From assembly GCF_915403165.1 (NCBI RefSeq), contig NZ_OU659204.1, positions 496,001 through 560,000 of the forward strand: a stretch of 64,000 bases of DNA. Reading direction: 5' to 3'. Of the stretch, positions 27,535 through 36,367 are shown piece after piece; position 1 is the first letter of the stretch, and each line of letters starts with the position of its first letter. This DNA comes from Providencia alcalifaciens (lineage in GTDB: Bacteria; Pseudomonadota; Gammaproteobacteria; Enterobacterales; Enterobacteriaceae). The notes under the pieces were generated by a model. The model did no database searches. It saw only the letters and a list, made by a program, of their open reading frames with translations, and was not told the DNA's origin. The translations under genes were made by a program, and so were the position numbers.

Positions 27535-27564
27535 CCCATATTGCTTCGGCAATATGGGTTTTTT
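27535..27564 (+). terminator. Right terminator of the second 139-bp element
   Basis: CCCATATTGC (27535-27544), TTCG loop, GCAATATGGG (27549-27558) and six T residues: a classical intrinsic terminator for the transporter gene, interrupted or duplicated by the element. Confidence 0.85.
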
Positions 27565-27747
27565 ATTTTTAATCACTGACATATTTATTTATCGAATAAC
27601 GTTAGATGAAATTATTTCAAGTCTAGGTGGTTGTGTGAGGAATTTACTTGGGGGATATTGAAGAGGACTGCCATGAAACAATAAGTACCGTGAAATAAAA
27701 ACAATAACCCATTCAATTGGCAGTGCGGGTATAACAAGGATAACGCA

Positions 27748-29022
27748 ATGAAATTAGAAACATTATCAATCCACGCAGGCTATTCTCCAGACCCTACAAC
27801 CAAGTCTGTCGCGGTGCCTATTTATCAAACCACTTCTTATGCATTTGACGATACACAGCACGGCGCGGATCTGTTCGACTTAAAAGTTGCAGGTAATATC
27901 TATACCCGCATTATGAACCCGACCAACGATGTGCTAGAAAAGCGCGTTGCTGCTCTTGAAGGGGGTATTGCCGGGCTGGCTGTGGCTTCGGGTATGGCTG
28001 CTATCACCTATGCAATTCAAACTATTGCCCAAGTCGGCGATAACATTGTTTCGGTGGCAAAACTGTATGGCGGTACGTACAACTTACTGGCGCATACTCT
28101 GCCGCGCCTTGGTATCGAAACACGTTTTGCTGAGCATGACGATTTAGCTGCACTAGAAGCCCTGATTGACGAGAAAACAAAAGCCGTTTTCTGCGAATCT
28201 ATCTCTAACCCTGCAGGTTTTATTGTTGACCTTGCGGCGCTGGCGGAGGTCGCTCATCGCCATGGTGTACCTCTGATTGTCGACAATACTGTTGCGACCC
28301 CATATTTATGCCGCCCATTTGAACACGGTGCGGACATCGTGGTGCACTCGTTAACTAAATATATCGGTGGTCATGGCACCTCAATCGGTGGAATGGTGAT
28401 TGATTCAGGTAAATTCCCATGGGCGGAGCACGCAGAGCGTTTTTCTCTGCTGGTTGAGCCAGATATCGCCTATCACGGCGTCAGTTATACTGAGCACTTC
28501 GGTGCTGCGGCGTTTATTGCGCGTTGCCGCGTGGCACCGCTTCGTGGAACAGGAGCGGCATTATCGCCATTCAACGCCTTCTTGATTTTACAAGGTCTGG
28601 AAACGCTAGCGTTAAGAATGGAGCGCCATACTGAAAATGCATTAAAAGTGGCACAATTCCTCGAAAACCATCCTCAAGTGGCATGGGTAAAATATGCGGG
28701 TCTACCAAGCAACCCTGAGCACGCACTGGCGCAAAAATATATGCAAGGCAAACCTGCCAGTATCATGTCTTTTGGGATCAAAGGTGGGCAGGAAGCCGGT
28801 GCGCGTTTTATTGATGCACTGAACCTGATTGTTCGCTTGGTCAATATTGGAGATGCAAAATCATTAGCTTGCCATCCAGCATCCACCACCCATCGTCAAT
28901 TAAATGATGCGGAGCTAGCTCGTGCAGGGGTGTCGCGCGATATGATCCGTTTATCCATTGGTATTGAGCATATTGATGACATTCTTGCTGACTTAATCCA
29001 AGCTTTGGATGCAGCCAAGTAA
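27748..29022 (+). CDS. metY: O-acetylhomoserine aminocarboxypropyltransferase (MetY)
   Basis: A 424-residue PLP enzyme of the Cys/Met metabolism family that makes homocysteine from O-acetylhomoserine and sulfide. The PLP Lys is Lys204 in [11 protein letters not shown]; the N-terminal [20 protein letters not shown] and the length above 420 aa distinguish the MetY/O-acetylhomoserine sulfhydrylase type from MetB (about 386 aa). CAAGGA precedes the ATG. It gives the cell direct sulfhydrylation besides transsulfuration. I found no clear MetJ box array or SAM riboswitch upstream. Confidence 0.88.
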   Translation: MKLETLSIHAGYSPDPTTKSVAVPIYQTTSYAFDDTQHGADLFDLKVAGNIYTRIMNPTNDVLEKRVAALEGGIAGLAVASGMAAITYAIQTIAQVGDNIVSVAKLYGGTYNLLAHTLPRLGIETRFAEHDDLAALEALIDEKTKAVFCESISNPAGFIVDLAALAEVAHRHGVPLIVDNTVATPYLCRPFEHGADIVVHSLTKYIGGHGTSIGGMVIDSGKFPWAEHAERFSLLVEPDIAYHGVSYTEHFGAAAFIARCRVAPLRGTGAALSPFNAFLILQGLETLALRMERHTENALKVAQFLENHPQVAWVKYAGLPSNPEHALAQKYMQGKPASIMSFGIKGGQEAGARFIDALNLIVRLVNIGDAKSLACHPASTTHRQLNDAELARAGVSRDMIRLSIGIEHIDDILADLIQALDAAK

Positions 29023-29048
29023 ATCTTGTTAAGCAGCTACCGATAAAT

Positions 29049-29096
29049 AAAGGCGGTTATTGTGAAGAATATATTGCAATAACTGCCTTTATTGTT
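29049..29096 (+). terminator. Probable terminator of metY
   Basis: AAAGGCGGTTATTG (29049-29062) pairs with CAATAACTGCCTTT (29077-29090) with one mismatch. The tail is only moderately T-rich. Confidence 0.55.
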
Positions 29097-29333
29097 ATCT
29101 GCGTGATTAACTATTGGGTTTTATTCTTCTTTTTAGAATTAATAACTATTCGCAAGCTGCACCGTTTTTTAATTTATTTTTCATTCTGTTAAAAATAAAT
29201 TAAAATCGCTGAACTATTGTTTTTTAATCGAGTCTTAACAAGCAGCTCATCCTGTTATCTTAATGTTGAAATAAAAGATTCATTTATTGATTGTTTATCT
29301 CATATGGGCATATGTGATACGAAAACGTTTATT

Positions 29334-29367
29334 GGTTTATACTGGGTTTAGTCGAACTAATGATAAT
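29334..29367 (+). promoter_or_regulatory. PhoP box and -10 element upstream of arnT
   Basis: GGTTTA (29334-29339), five bases, GGTTTA (29345-29350) is an exact PhoP direct repeat. GATAAT (29362-29367) lies 11 bp downstream, the usual spacing where the PhoP box replaces a -35 element. The predicted transcript would start near 29374, about 83 nt before arnT. The rest of 29097-29456 is AT-rich and holds CATATG repeats near 29301-29314. Confidence 0.75.
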
Positions 29368-29456
29368 AGAACCCTGATTTGATTAATCAAAAGTGCCTGA
29401 AGCTTCGGCGCAAATAATAATTATTAAATATTTATGACAATAATGGTTGAGATTAA

Positions 29457-31103
29457 ATGATGATGGCAAATAATAAAGTTGCCTACTTTAAGTGGTGCCT
29501 ATTATTCGGTTTTGTACTCATAACCTATTTCCTTCCTCTCAATGGGCGCATGCTATGGCAGCCTGATGAGCTACGCTATGCAGAAATCAGCCGTGAGCTG
29601 ATATTAAGTCACCATTGGAGCGTACCTGAGCTGCTTGGTATCCGCTATTTTGAAAAACCGATTTTGGGTTATTGGGTCGGTTCTTTCTTCCAAATGTTAT
29701 TTGGTGAAAACAATGTCTCAGTTCGATTGGGTGTGGTTTTTAGCACCCTGATCAGCGGGCTATTTGTTTACCTCAGCGCAAAGATGGCATGGAAAAATAA
29801 AGACCTCGCGTTTAATGCGGTGCTTATTTATCTTTCCATGTTTATGATTTTGACCATTGGGACATACAATATCCTTGACCCAATTGTGACCGCTTTTATT
29901 ACGATGATTATCTTCTTTTTCCAATGGGGGATAACCACGACACAACGCACTCATAAACTGTATGCATATATTCTGATTGGTGTGGCATGTGGCTTAGGGG
30001 TCATGACAAAAGGCTTTTTAGTCTTAGTGCTTCCCGTTTTAGTGTGTTCCGTTAGCGCAATTTACTTCAAAAAACTCAAAGACGTCTGCCTGTACGCATT
30101 AATTTCTATTATTGTCGCGGTGTTAGTTTGCTTACCGTGGGCGCTGACTATTGCCAGCCTAGAGCCAGATTTTTGGAGCTACTTTTTCTGGGTTGAGCAT
30201 ATTCAGCGTTTTATGGCTGATAACGCACAAAACAAATCTCCGTTCTGGTTCTATATGCCGATTTTATTGGCGGCGGTGCTTCCGTGGCTAGGTTACCTCT
30301 TTTCATCCATTGCACACGCAGTTCGCGCTAGAGGCATGAATCTTTATTTCTTATTCTGGGCAGCGCTGCCTTTCCTATTTTTTAGTGTGACGAAAGGGAA
30401 GCTACTCACCTATATTCTGCCATGCATCGCACCTATCGCGATTTTGATGGCATCCTATTTGCAGCAGGTTTTAACCCAGAATAAAGTGGCTACCATTCGC
30501 CTGAATGCGCTGATAAACATCACGTTGGGTGTCGCGGCAGCTGGGGCATTTATTGCATCACCTTACTTCCCTAAAATGAATTTATATCAAGGGGATGAAA
30601 GCTACAAAATGTGGATTGCCGCAGGGACGTTTCTGTTTTGGGCAGCGATGGGTGTGGTGTCATTTAACCGCAAATTCTGGTCATTGGCAGCCGCTTGTAC
30701 GTTAGTACTCAGCCTCAGTATTGGGCATGTGATCCCTAAATACATAGAGAGCAATAACACACCGCAAGGCGTGTTAACTAAATACCAAGATCAGCTACAA
30801 AACCGCGCGATACTCTTAACCAATAACGTGGGATTAGGCACTGCGTTGGCTTGGGTATTAAAACGCGATGACATTACCATGCTGTATCAAACGGGTGAGC
30901 TAGGCTACGGGCTGAATTACCCTGATGCAGAAAACCGTTTTTACCGTTTAGAGCAGTTACCAAGCTTGCTGGCGAGCCAAAATAACCGCAACGTCGCGGT
31001 GGTGGTTGATGCTTCACAAAATGAAGTTATTGATGCTCTACCGGGTACGCCAATCATTATTAAAGAAGGTAAATTAGTGATGGCTTTCTATGAAGGTCAG
31101 TAA
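29457..31103 (+). CDS. arnT: Lipid A 4-amino-4-deoxy-L-arabinose transferase (ArnT)
   Basis: A 548-residue GT83/PMT-fold membrane enzyme that transfers L-Ara4N from undecaprenyl phosphate to lipid A in the periplasm, lowering charge and giving polymyxin resistance. The opening LWQPDELRYAEISRE, then YFEKPILGYW, GTYNILDP, GVMTKGFL and FFWVEHIQRF match ArnT closely; the length equals that of E. coli ArnT (550 aa). It stands alone, away from the other arn genes, and has its own PhoP box and terminator. The start could be any of three Met codons at 29457-29463. Confidence 0.88.
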   Translation: MMMANNKVAYFKWCLLFGFVLITYFLPLNGRMLWQPDELRYAEISRELILSHHWSVPELLGIRYFEKPILGYWVGSFFQMLFGENNVSVRLGVVFSTLISGLFVYLSAKMAWKNKDLAFNAVLIYLSMFMILTIGTYNILDPIVTAFITMIIFFFQWGITTTQRTHKLYAYILIGVACGLGVMTKGFLVLVLPVLVCSVSAIYFKKLKDVCLYALISIIVAVLVCLPWALTIASLEPDFWSYFFWVEHIQRFMADNAQNKSPFWFYMPILLAAVLPWLGYLFSSIAHAVRARGMNLYFLFWAALPFLFFSVTKGKLLTYILPCIAPIAILMASYLQQVLTQNKVATIRLNALINITLGVAAAGAFIASPYFPKMNLYQGDESYKMWIAAGTFLFWAAMGVVSFNRKFWSLAAACTLVLSLSIGHVIPKYIESNNTPQGVLTKYQDQLQNRAILLTNNVGLGTALAWVLKRDDITMLYQTGELGYGLNYPDAENRFYRLEQLPSLLASQNNRNVAVVVDASQNEVIDALPGTPIIIKEGKLVMAFYEGQ

Positions 31104-31144
31104 ATTAATAGCTTGATGCTCTATTCTTGAGAGCCTATTGAAGA

Positions 31145-31176
31145 AGAGCCGCACTACGAAAGTATGCGGCTCTTTT
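31145..31176. terminator. Terminator between arnT and the efflux operon
   Basis: AGAGCCGCA (31145-31153) and TGCGGCTCT (31165-31173) form a stem followed by T residues on the plus strand. It separates convergent transcripts. Confidence 0.8.
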
Positions 31177-31194
31177 GTATTGGGAACTAAGAGA

Positions 31195-31383
31195 CTATTT
31201 ACGCCATCGGTTCGTGACGTCGGAGTGCGTGTTCCTTGATGGATAAGGATGATAAATCATCATCATTGCCACACTGTTGCTCATAGGATTAGTCACAGAA
31301 TCCGCTGATTTGCTGTCATGAACTGATCGCTTTTCCTTGCGAGTGGGAACAAGCGAAAGATGGTTTAACGATGATAAATTCAT
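31195..31383 (-). CDS. Possible 62-aa protein after the efflux pump
   Basis: The ATG overlaps the RND stop as ATGA, with GAGGAG just upstream, so it would be translationally coupled. The 62-residue product is basic and Ser/Asn-rich, with no recognised domain or membrane segment. It may be a chance frame. The coupling is the only support. Confidence 0.35.
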   Translation of the reverse strand: MNLSSLNHLSLVPTRKEKRSVHDSKSADSVTNPMSNSVAMMMIYHPYPSRNTHSDVTNRWRK

Positions 31384-34300
31384 GGTGCCGTCTCCTCAGA
31401 GTGTTTAATTAAACGGTTAGCTTCAGCCAGCTCATAACGTCTTGGGGTTAACGCTGTCGCACTGTGATTACGTGCAAGCACAGAATAGATAGTTGGCAAC
31501 ACAAACAGAGTAAATAGCGTACCCACCAGCATGCCTGTGACAATCACCAAGCCCAGTCCAAAACGGCTATTTGCTCCTGCGCCAGTCGCGAACAGAAGGG
31601 GAACTAAACCGATAACCATCGCCGCTGTCGTCATCAAAATCGGGCGTAAACGGATTTGTGCTGCTTTTAAAATGGCATGGCGTTTATCTAACCCTTCGTT
31701 AGCTTGCAGTTCATTGGCAAATTCCACCATTAAGATCCCGTGTTTACTGATTAGCCCGATCAAGGTGACTAAGCCAATTTGGGTATAAATATTGAGGGTG
31801 GCATAACCCAATGCCAGCGGGATCAAGGCACCACAGATAGACAGCGGAACGGTAATTAAAATAATCAACGGATCCACTAAACTTTCATACTGAGCCGCGA
31901 GCACTAAATAGATAATGATCAGCGCCGCCATAAACGCGAAGGCGAGGGTGTTTCCTTCTTGTTTATATTGGCGCGAATCGGATTGCCAATCATGGCTAAA
32001 ACCGGCTGGTAGTTCGCTGGCTATCTCATCGAGATAAGCCACCGCTTGCCCTAAGGTGACGCCCGGTGCAGGGATCGCTTGGAAAATAGCGGCATTTTGC
32101 TGATTAAACTGAGACAGTTTATTCGGCTCTACTTGTGTTGAAATATCCACCACCGTTGAAAGCGGGATCATGCTACCATCTTCAGACTTAACATAATGGC
32201 GGGATAACGCTTCTGGGGTCAGCCGTTGACTGCGCAAGCTTTGCGGGATCACATCATAGGAACGTCCATCCATGCCAAAACGGTTGATATAATTCTCACC
32301 CACTAACAGCGTTAGGGACTCACCAATATCCTGCATGCGAATGCCTAAACTGTTGGCTTTTGAACGATTAATACGCACCTCAACTACGGGGTTGTTATAG
32401 TCGAGGTCGCTATCGACCACCATAAACAGGCCACTTTCACGAGCTTGTTGTTTGATCTCTTCCATGGTGCGATACAGCACCGGATAATCTTGCGGGCTTT
32501 TTAGCACCATCTGAATAGGTAAGCCGCCTGTAGAGCCGGGTAATGCCGGTAACTGGAACACAAAGATACTGTTACCTTCCACATCGCCAACGCGATTTTG
32601 TAAATCCGATTGGATAGCCGACGCAGGACGCTCCCGTTGTTCCCAAGACGTTAAGTTTGTGCCCCCGAAGCTGGCGGAAGGGCCATCGGTACCGTTAATA
32701 ATCCACGTACTCTCAGTTTCGGGTAGCTCCATAAACACATCGTGTAATTTACGGGAGAAACGCTCCACATACTCAAGGTTGGCATGTTGCGGGGACTTAA
32801 TCGCCGTTAAGACGCTCGACTGATCTTCAACAGGAGCCAGCTCTCTCGGTGCTGCTTGATACAACATCGGCAGGCTGATCACGACGCCGATAGCCAAAAT
32901 TCCGGTGATCCAGCGGTTTTTCAATGAGAAATTCAGTACCGCAGTATAGTAATGGGCAAGGGTCTCGAAGAAGGTTTCCGCCATTCGTGCCATGCGCCCT
33001 TCATTCTGTTTCGAGTTCAACATAAACGAACTCATCACCGGAGAAAGGGTTAACGCCACTATTCCTGATACAATCACCGCCCCCGCCAACGTGAGCGCAA
33101 ACTCTTTAAATAATGCCCCTGTTAATCCAGACATTAAGCCAATCGGTGCATACACCGCAGCGAGGGTAATGGTCATCGCGAGAACGGGACCTGCCACCTC
33201 ACGTGCACCGATCAATGCTGCCAGAACAGGGGATTTTCCCTCTTCAATATGGCGATGAACGTTTTCCACCACCACGATGGCATCATCCACTACCAACCCA
33301 ATCGCCAGCACCATTGCCAGTAAGGTCAGCAAGTTAATACTAAAGCCGAACGCCATCATCAATGCCGCCGCACCCAGCATGGACAGCGGAATGGCAAGAA
33401 TAGGAATAATCACGCTGCGAATCGAACCAAGGCATAGATAAATCACGGCGATAACAATCAGCAGGGCTTCAACGAGGGTGTGGATCACTTGGTCGATGGA
33501 GGCTTTAATAAACCGTGAAGTTTCAAAGGCCATTTCCACTTTTACCCCCGGCGGCAGGGTTTTGATGATATCTGGCATTAACGTGTTCATGCCATCTACA
33601 ATCACTAACGGGTTACCGGTTGGCGTGGCAAACAAACCTAAGTAAATAGCAGGTTCCCCGTTCATTAAACCGCTGGTTTCTGTAGATGCCGCCCCCAGTT
33701 CAATGGTGCCCACATCTTTTAAGCGCACCAATCCGTTACCGTCATTGCGGATCACCAAATCGCGAAATTCATCCACATTGGTTAAATCGGTGTTTACATA
33801 CACGTTAGAAATGACAAACTCCCCCTTCACTTTACCGGGAGCCGCTTGATAGTTATTTTGACGCACTGCTTGGGCGACTTCAGCCGCAGAAATGCCGCGA
33901 CCCGCGAGCTTATCCACATCCAACCATAAACGCATCGCCAGTTGTTGCCCGCCAAATACTTGCACTTTCGCTACGCCATCAATGGCGGAATACATTGGTT
34001 CCACCACGCGGGAAAGGTAATCGGTTAGTGCGGGAATCGAAAGTTCGGTACTGGAAAAACCAATATAAGCGACAGCGGTAGACTCCCCAGAAGAAAGCTC
34101 AACCACAGGGTCATAGGCCTCTTTCGGCAGCTTATAACGCACTTGGTTTACCTTCGCCATCACTTGGGTGAGGGCTTGGGTTGAATCGCGATTTAGCTCC
34201 ATACGCACCGTCACAAGACTACTGCCTTGAACTGACGATGAGGATAGGTAATCAACCCCTTCAACGGAAGAGACCGCTTGGGCAATCGGCTGAGTCACAA

Positions 34301-34484
34301 ACCCCTGCATCAATTTTGCCGATGCGCCCGGATATTGCGTGGTAATGGTGATGGTTGAACTTTCTAATTGAGGATATTGGCGAATGGGTAATTTACTCAG
34401 CGCAAACAGCCCCATCAACACAATCAAGGCACTGACGACTAAAGCTAATACTGGTCGGCGCACAAACAAGTCCGTAAATTTCAT
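31380..34484 (-). CDS. RND-family multidrug efflux transporter (AcrB/MexB-type HAE1)
   Basis: The inner-membrane proton-driven pump of a tripartite efflux system, 1034 aa when started at the ATG at 34484 (MKFTDLFVRRPVLA, AAGGA upstream). A longer frame to 34556 overlaps the adaptor gene and lacks support. The protein has the two RND halves with 12 membrane segments, the first at LALVVSALIVLMG and the proton-relay helix region VLAIGLVVDDAIVVVENV with its Asp pair. The C-terminal half carries IGLISKHGILMVEFANE. It lies 10 bp behind its adaptor and under a SoxR-type promoter. No outer-membrane partner gene is present, so it may use TolC. Confidence 0.9.
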   Translation of the reverse strand: MKFTDLFVRRPVLALVVSALIVLMGLFALSKLPIRQYPQLESSTITITTQYPGASAKLMQGFVTQPIAQAVSSVEGVDYLSSSSVQGSSLVTVRMELNRDSTQALTQVMAKVNQVRYKLPKEAYDPVVELSSGESTAVAYIGFSSTELSIPALTDYLSRVVEPMYSAIDGVAKVQVFGGQQLAMRLWLDVDKLAGRGISAAEVAQAVRQNNYQAAPGKVKGEFVISNVYVNTDLTNVDEFRDLVIRNDGNGLVRLKDVGTIELGAASTETSGLMNGEPAIYLGLFATPTGNPLVIVDGMNTLMPDIIKTLPPGVKVEMAFETSRFIKASIDQVIHTLVEALLIVIAVIYLCLGSIRSVIIPILAIPLSMLGAAALMMAFGFSINLLTLLAMVLAIGLVVDDAIVVVENVHRHIEEGKSPVLAALIGAREVAGPVLAMTITLAAVYAPIGLMSGLTGALFKEFALTLAGAVIVSGIVALTLSPVMSSFMLNSKQNEGRMARMAETFFETLAHYYTAVLNFSLKNRWITGILAIGVVISLPMLYQAAPRELAPVEDQSSVLTAIKSPQHANLEYVERFSRKLHDVFMELPETESTWIINGTDGPSASFGGTNLTSWEQRERPASAIQSDLQNRVGDVEGNSIFVFQLPALPGSTGGLPIQMVLKSPQDYPVLYRTMEEIKQQARESGLFMVVDSDLDYNNPVVEVRINRSKANSLGIRMQDIGESLTLLVGENYINRFGMDGRSYDVIPQSLRSQRLTPEALSRHYVKSEDGSMIPLSTVVDISTQVEPNKLSQFNQQNAAIFQAIPAPGVTLGQAVAYLDEIASELPAGFSHDWQSDSRQYKQEGNTLAFAFMAALIIIYLVLAAQYESLVDPLIILITVPLSICGALIPLALGYATLNIYTQIGLVTLIGLISKHGILMVEFANELQANEGLDKRHAILKAAQIRLRPILMTTAAMVIGLVPLLFATGAGANSRFGLGLVIVTGMLVGTLFTLFVLPTIYSVLARNHSATALTPRRYELAEANRLIKHSEETAP

Positions 34485-34494
34485 AGCACCGTCC

Positions 34495-35604
34495 TTAGGA
34501 ACCTTGCGGGGTTTCAGATAATGTATTTTGAGCGACAGGGGTAATGGCAGAGCCATTATTCAGACGTAGCTGACCAGAGCTGACCACTTGGTCGCCTTCT
34601 GCAAGCCCGTGCTCAATTTCGATATTGCCATCAAAACGCTGCCCCGTTTTCACGGAAACGCGCTTGACCGTCATGGCGTCCCCAGAACCTTCGGCGATAA
34701 ATACCGTATCCCCATAAGCGGTGTAAGTGACTGCTGTTTCAGGGATTGTCAGCACTGCATTGTTGGCTTGTCGCACCACGGTGACATTGGCGTACATACC
34801 TGCCTTTAGCTTGCCATTGCTGTTATCCAATGTGGCTTGCAGAGCAATTGTTCGGGACTTACCAATCAACGGATCAATGGCTGTCACTTTGGCGGGGAAT
34901 GGTGTTTCGGGGTAAGCATCTACAGTGATGTCCACCACTTGCCCTTGATGCAACTCAGGGGATGCCTGTTCATCCAGAGAAAAATTCAGTTTTAAGGTTT
35001 GGGTATCCACAAGGCTGGCTATCGCTTCACCAGGGCTAAGGTATTGCCCTTCATGGACTTGGCGAATACCAATGGTGCCATCGAATGGGGCATGAATGGC
35101 TTTTTGCGCAATCAATGCTTGGGTTTGCTGAATCAGCCCCTGCGCCATATCTCGCTCTGCACGGGTGCTATCCACCTGCGCTTCCGCTACTAAATGTTGT
35201 GCAGACAAAGAACGAGTTCTGTCATATAGGCGGGCAGCATTGCGGTATTGTGCTTGATAGCGGGCTAAATCTGCGCGTTCCACTGCATCATTGAGCTGCA
35301 CCAGTAATTGCCCTTTTTTTACCTGTTGACCGGATTCAAAACCAATTTTGGTGATACGCCCACTAGTTTCTCCGGCCACAAACACCTGACTACCCGCTTC
35401 TAATTCCCCCACGCCGTAAAAAGTACGTGGGGCATTAGCCAAGGTGACGGGGGCAAGTGCCACTTTCACTGGAGGATACTGATAAGCCGCTTGTGGCTTG
35501 TCGTCTGAGCTGGCGTAAGTCGAGTAAATGGCTGCTCCCCCACCTACGGAGAGAAGCCCTGCACATAGCAAAGTTAGCGTTTTTTTATTCATTATCATTG
35601 GCAT
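34495..35604 (-). CDS. RND efflux periplasmic adaptor (AcrA/MexA-type)
   Basis: A 369-residue membrane fusion protein with an N-terminal signal/anchor (about 8-25). The lipoyl halves surround a short helical hairpin (GRITKIGFESGQQVKKGQLL ... IHAPFDGTIGIRQVHEGQYL), followed by the beta-barrel and membrane-proximal domains. It docks the RND pump to an outer-membrane duct. It is the first gene of the operon, divergent from soxR, with the SoxR-type promoter about 30 bp upstream. Several Met codons allow a start 9-15 bp later. Confidence 0.88.
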   Translation of the reverse strand: MPMIMNKKTLTLLCAGLLSVGGGAAIYSTYASSDDKPQAAYQYPPVKVALAPVTLANAPRTFYGVGELEAGSQVFVAGETSGRITKIGFESGQQVKKGQLLVQLNDAVERADLARYQAQYRNAARLYDRTRSLSAQHLVAEAQVDSTRAERDMAQGLIQQTQALIAQKAIHAPFDGTIGIRQVHEGQYLSPGEAIASLVDTQTLKLNFSLDEQASPELHQGQVVDITVDAYPETPFPAKVTAIDPLIGKSRTIALQATLDNSNGKLKAGMYANVTVVRQANNAVLTIPETAVTYTAYGDTVFIAEGSGDAMTVKRVSVKTGQRFDGNIEIEHGLAEGDQVVSSGQLRLNNGSAITPVAQNTLSETPQGS

Positions 35605-35631
35605 CTTAAATTGACAATTAAAGAGGCTGGC

Positions 35632-35662
35632 ACTATAAAACCTTAAGTTAAGTTGAGGTCAA
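35632..35662 (-). promoter_or_regulatory. SoxR-type promoter of the efflux operon with SoxR box
   Basis: On the minus strand TTGACC (35657-35662) and TATAGT (35632-35637) are separated by 19 bp, the stretched spacer typical of MerR-family promoters. The near-palindrome at 35641-35658 fills the spacer and matches the SoxR box CCTCAAGTTAACTTGAGG at 16 of 18 positions by my recall of the consensus. It lies between soxR and the efflux operon and could serve both. Confidence 0.85.
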
Positions 35663-35678
35663 TAGGGAGTGAGCAAAA

Positions 35679-36176
35679 ATGGTGGGCAAAACCATGAATA
35701 CGATAAAAACGCGGGAAATTGCCGCAGAAAAGGCAGATTTTTCACGGGCACTGACGGTAGGAGAAGTGGCAAAACGCGCAGGCGTTCCGGTTTCTACCGT
35801 ACATTTTTATGAATCGAAAGGGTTGATTCAAAGTACTCGAACACAAGGGAATCAGCGGCGTTTTCCACCCGTGGTTTTACGCTACATTGCCATTATCAAA
35901 GTGGCACAAAGTACCGGCATTCCCCTCAAAGAGATCCAAAATGCACTTGGCCAGTTTCCGGCAAACAGCAAATTGACGGCGGAAGAGTGGAAAGGGATGT
36001 CAACGGAATGGAAAAGCACATTAGATAGAAGAATCAAGCAATTAACTCGATTACGCAATGAGTTGGATCACTGTATTGGTTGTGGTTGTTTGTCTCTCAA
36101 AGATTGCCCATTGCGCAACCCTGAAGATATCTTAGGCAACCAAGGCCCCGGTGCCCAAATCCTCGAACGTCCCTAA
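35679..36176 (+). CDS. soxR: Redox-sensitive regulator SoxR
   Basis: A 165-residue MerR-family activator. It has an N-terminal winged helix ([20 protein letters not shown]), a dimerisation helix and a C-terminal [2Fe-2S] site [12 protein letters not shown] with Cys132, Cys135, Cys137 and Cys143 (CX2CXCX5C), diagnostic of SoxR. It responds to redox-cycling compounds and superoxide. No soxS lies beside it; instead a divergent efflux operon carries a SoxR box, as in pseudomonads where SoxR controls pumps directly. The N-terminus is about 12 residues longer than typical; ATG at 35694 is an alternative start. Confidence 0.92.
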   Translation: MVGKTMNTIKTREIAAEKADFSRALTVGEVAKRAGVPVSTVHFYESKGLIQSTRTQGNQRRFPPVVLRYIAIIKVAQSTGIPLKEIQNALGQFPANSKLTAEEWKGMSTEWKSTLDRRIKQLTRLRNELDHCIGCGCLSLKDCPLRNPEDILGNQGPGAQILERP

Positions 36177-36197
36177 ATCACACTTTTCACTATCTGG

Positions 36198-36225
36198 ATA
36201 GCCACTGCAAAATGTGGCTATTTAT
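36198..36225 (+). terminator. Probable terminator of soxR
   Basis: ATAGCCAC (36198-36205) and GTGGCTAT (36214-36221) form an 8-bp stem with a short T-rich tail, 22 bp after the soxR stop. Confidence 0.6.
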
Positions 36226-36258
36226 CCATTATTATCATCATGTTATTAACCAAATAGC

Positions 36259-36293
36259 CGCGCTGTGTGGATAATCTTTGCGCATATGGGCTA
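36259..36293 (+). promoter_or_regulatory. Paired XylS/AraC-type direct repeats before the indole oxygenase operon
   Basis: CGCG-N6-GGATA (36259-36273) is followed at exactly 20 bp by TGCG-N6-GGCTA (36279-36293). This resembles the XylS-type half-site pair TGCA-N6-GGNTA. A possible -10, TAATGA, lies at 36315-36320, so the second site would overlap the -35 region as in class II AraC activators. A matching pair precedes the second catabolic block (46312-46346). Confidence 0.55.
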
Positions 36294-36367
36294 CCGATTT
36301 TTGCCTTTTTTGCGTAATGATTCGTCATGTTAATTTTTTGTGAACGAATAAGAGCAAAGAGGGCACA

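Noticed and set aside
27565..27747. MetJ boxes or a SAM riboswitch before metY
   Set aside because: Only weak AGTCTAG-like similarity; no tandem MetJ octamers and no SAM-riboswitch core could be built.
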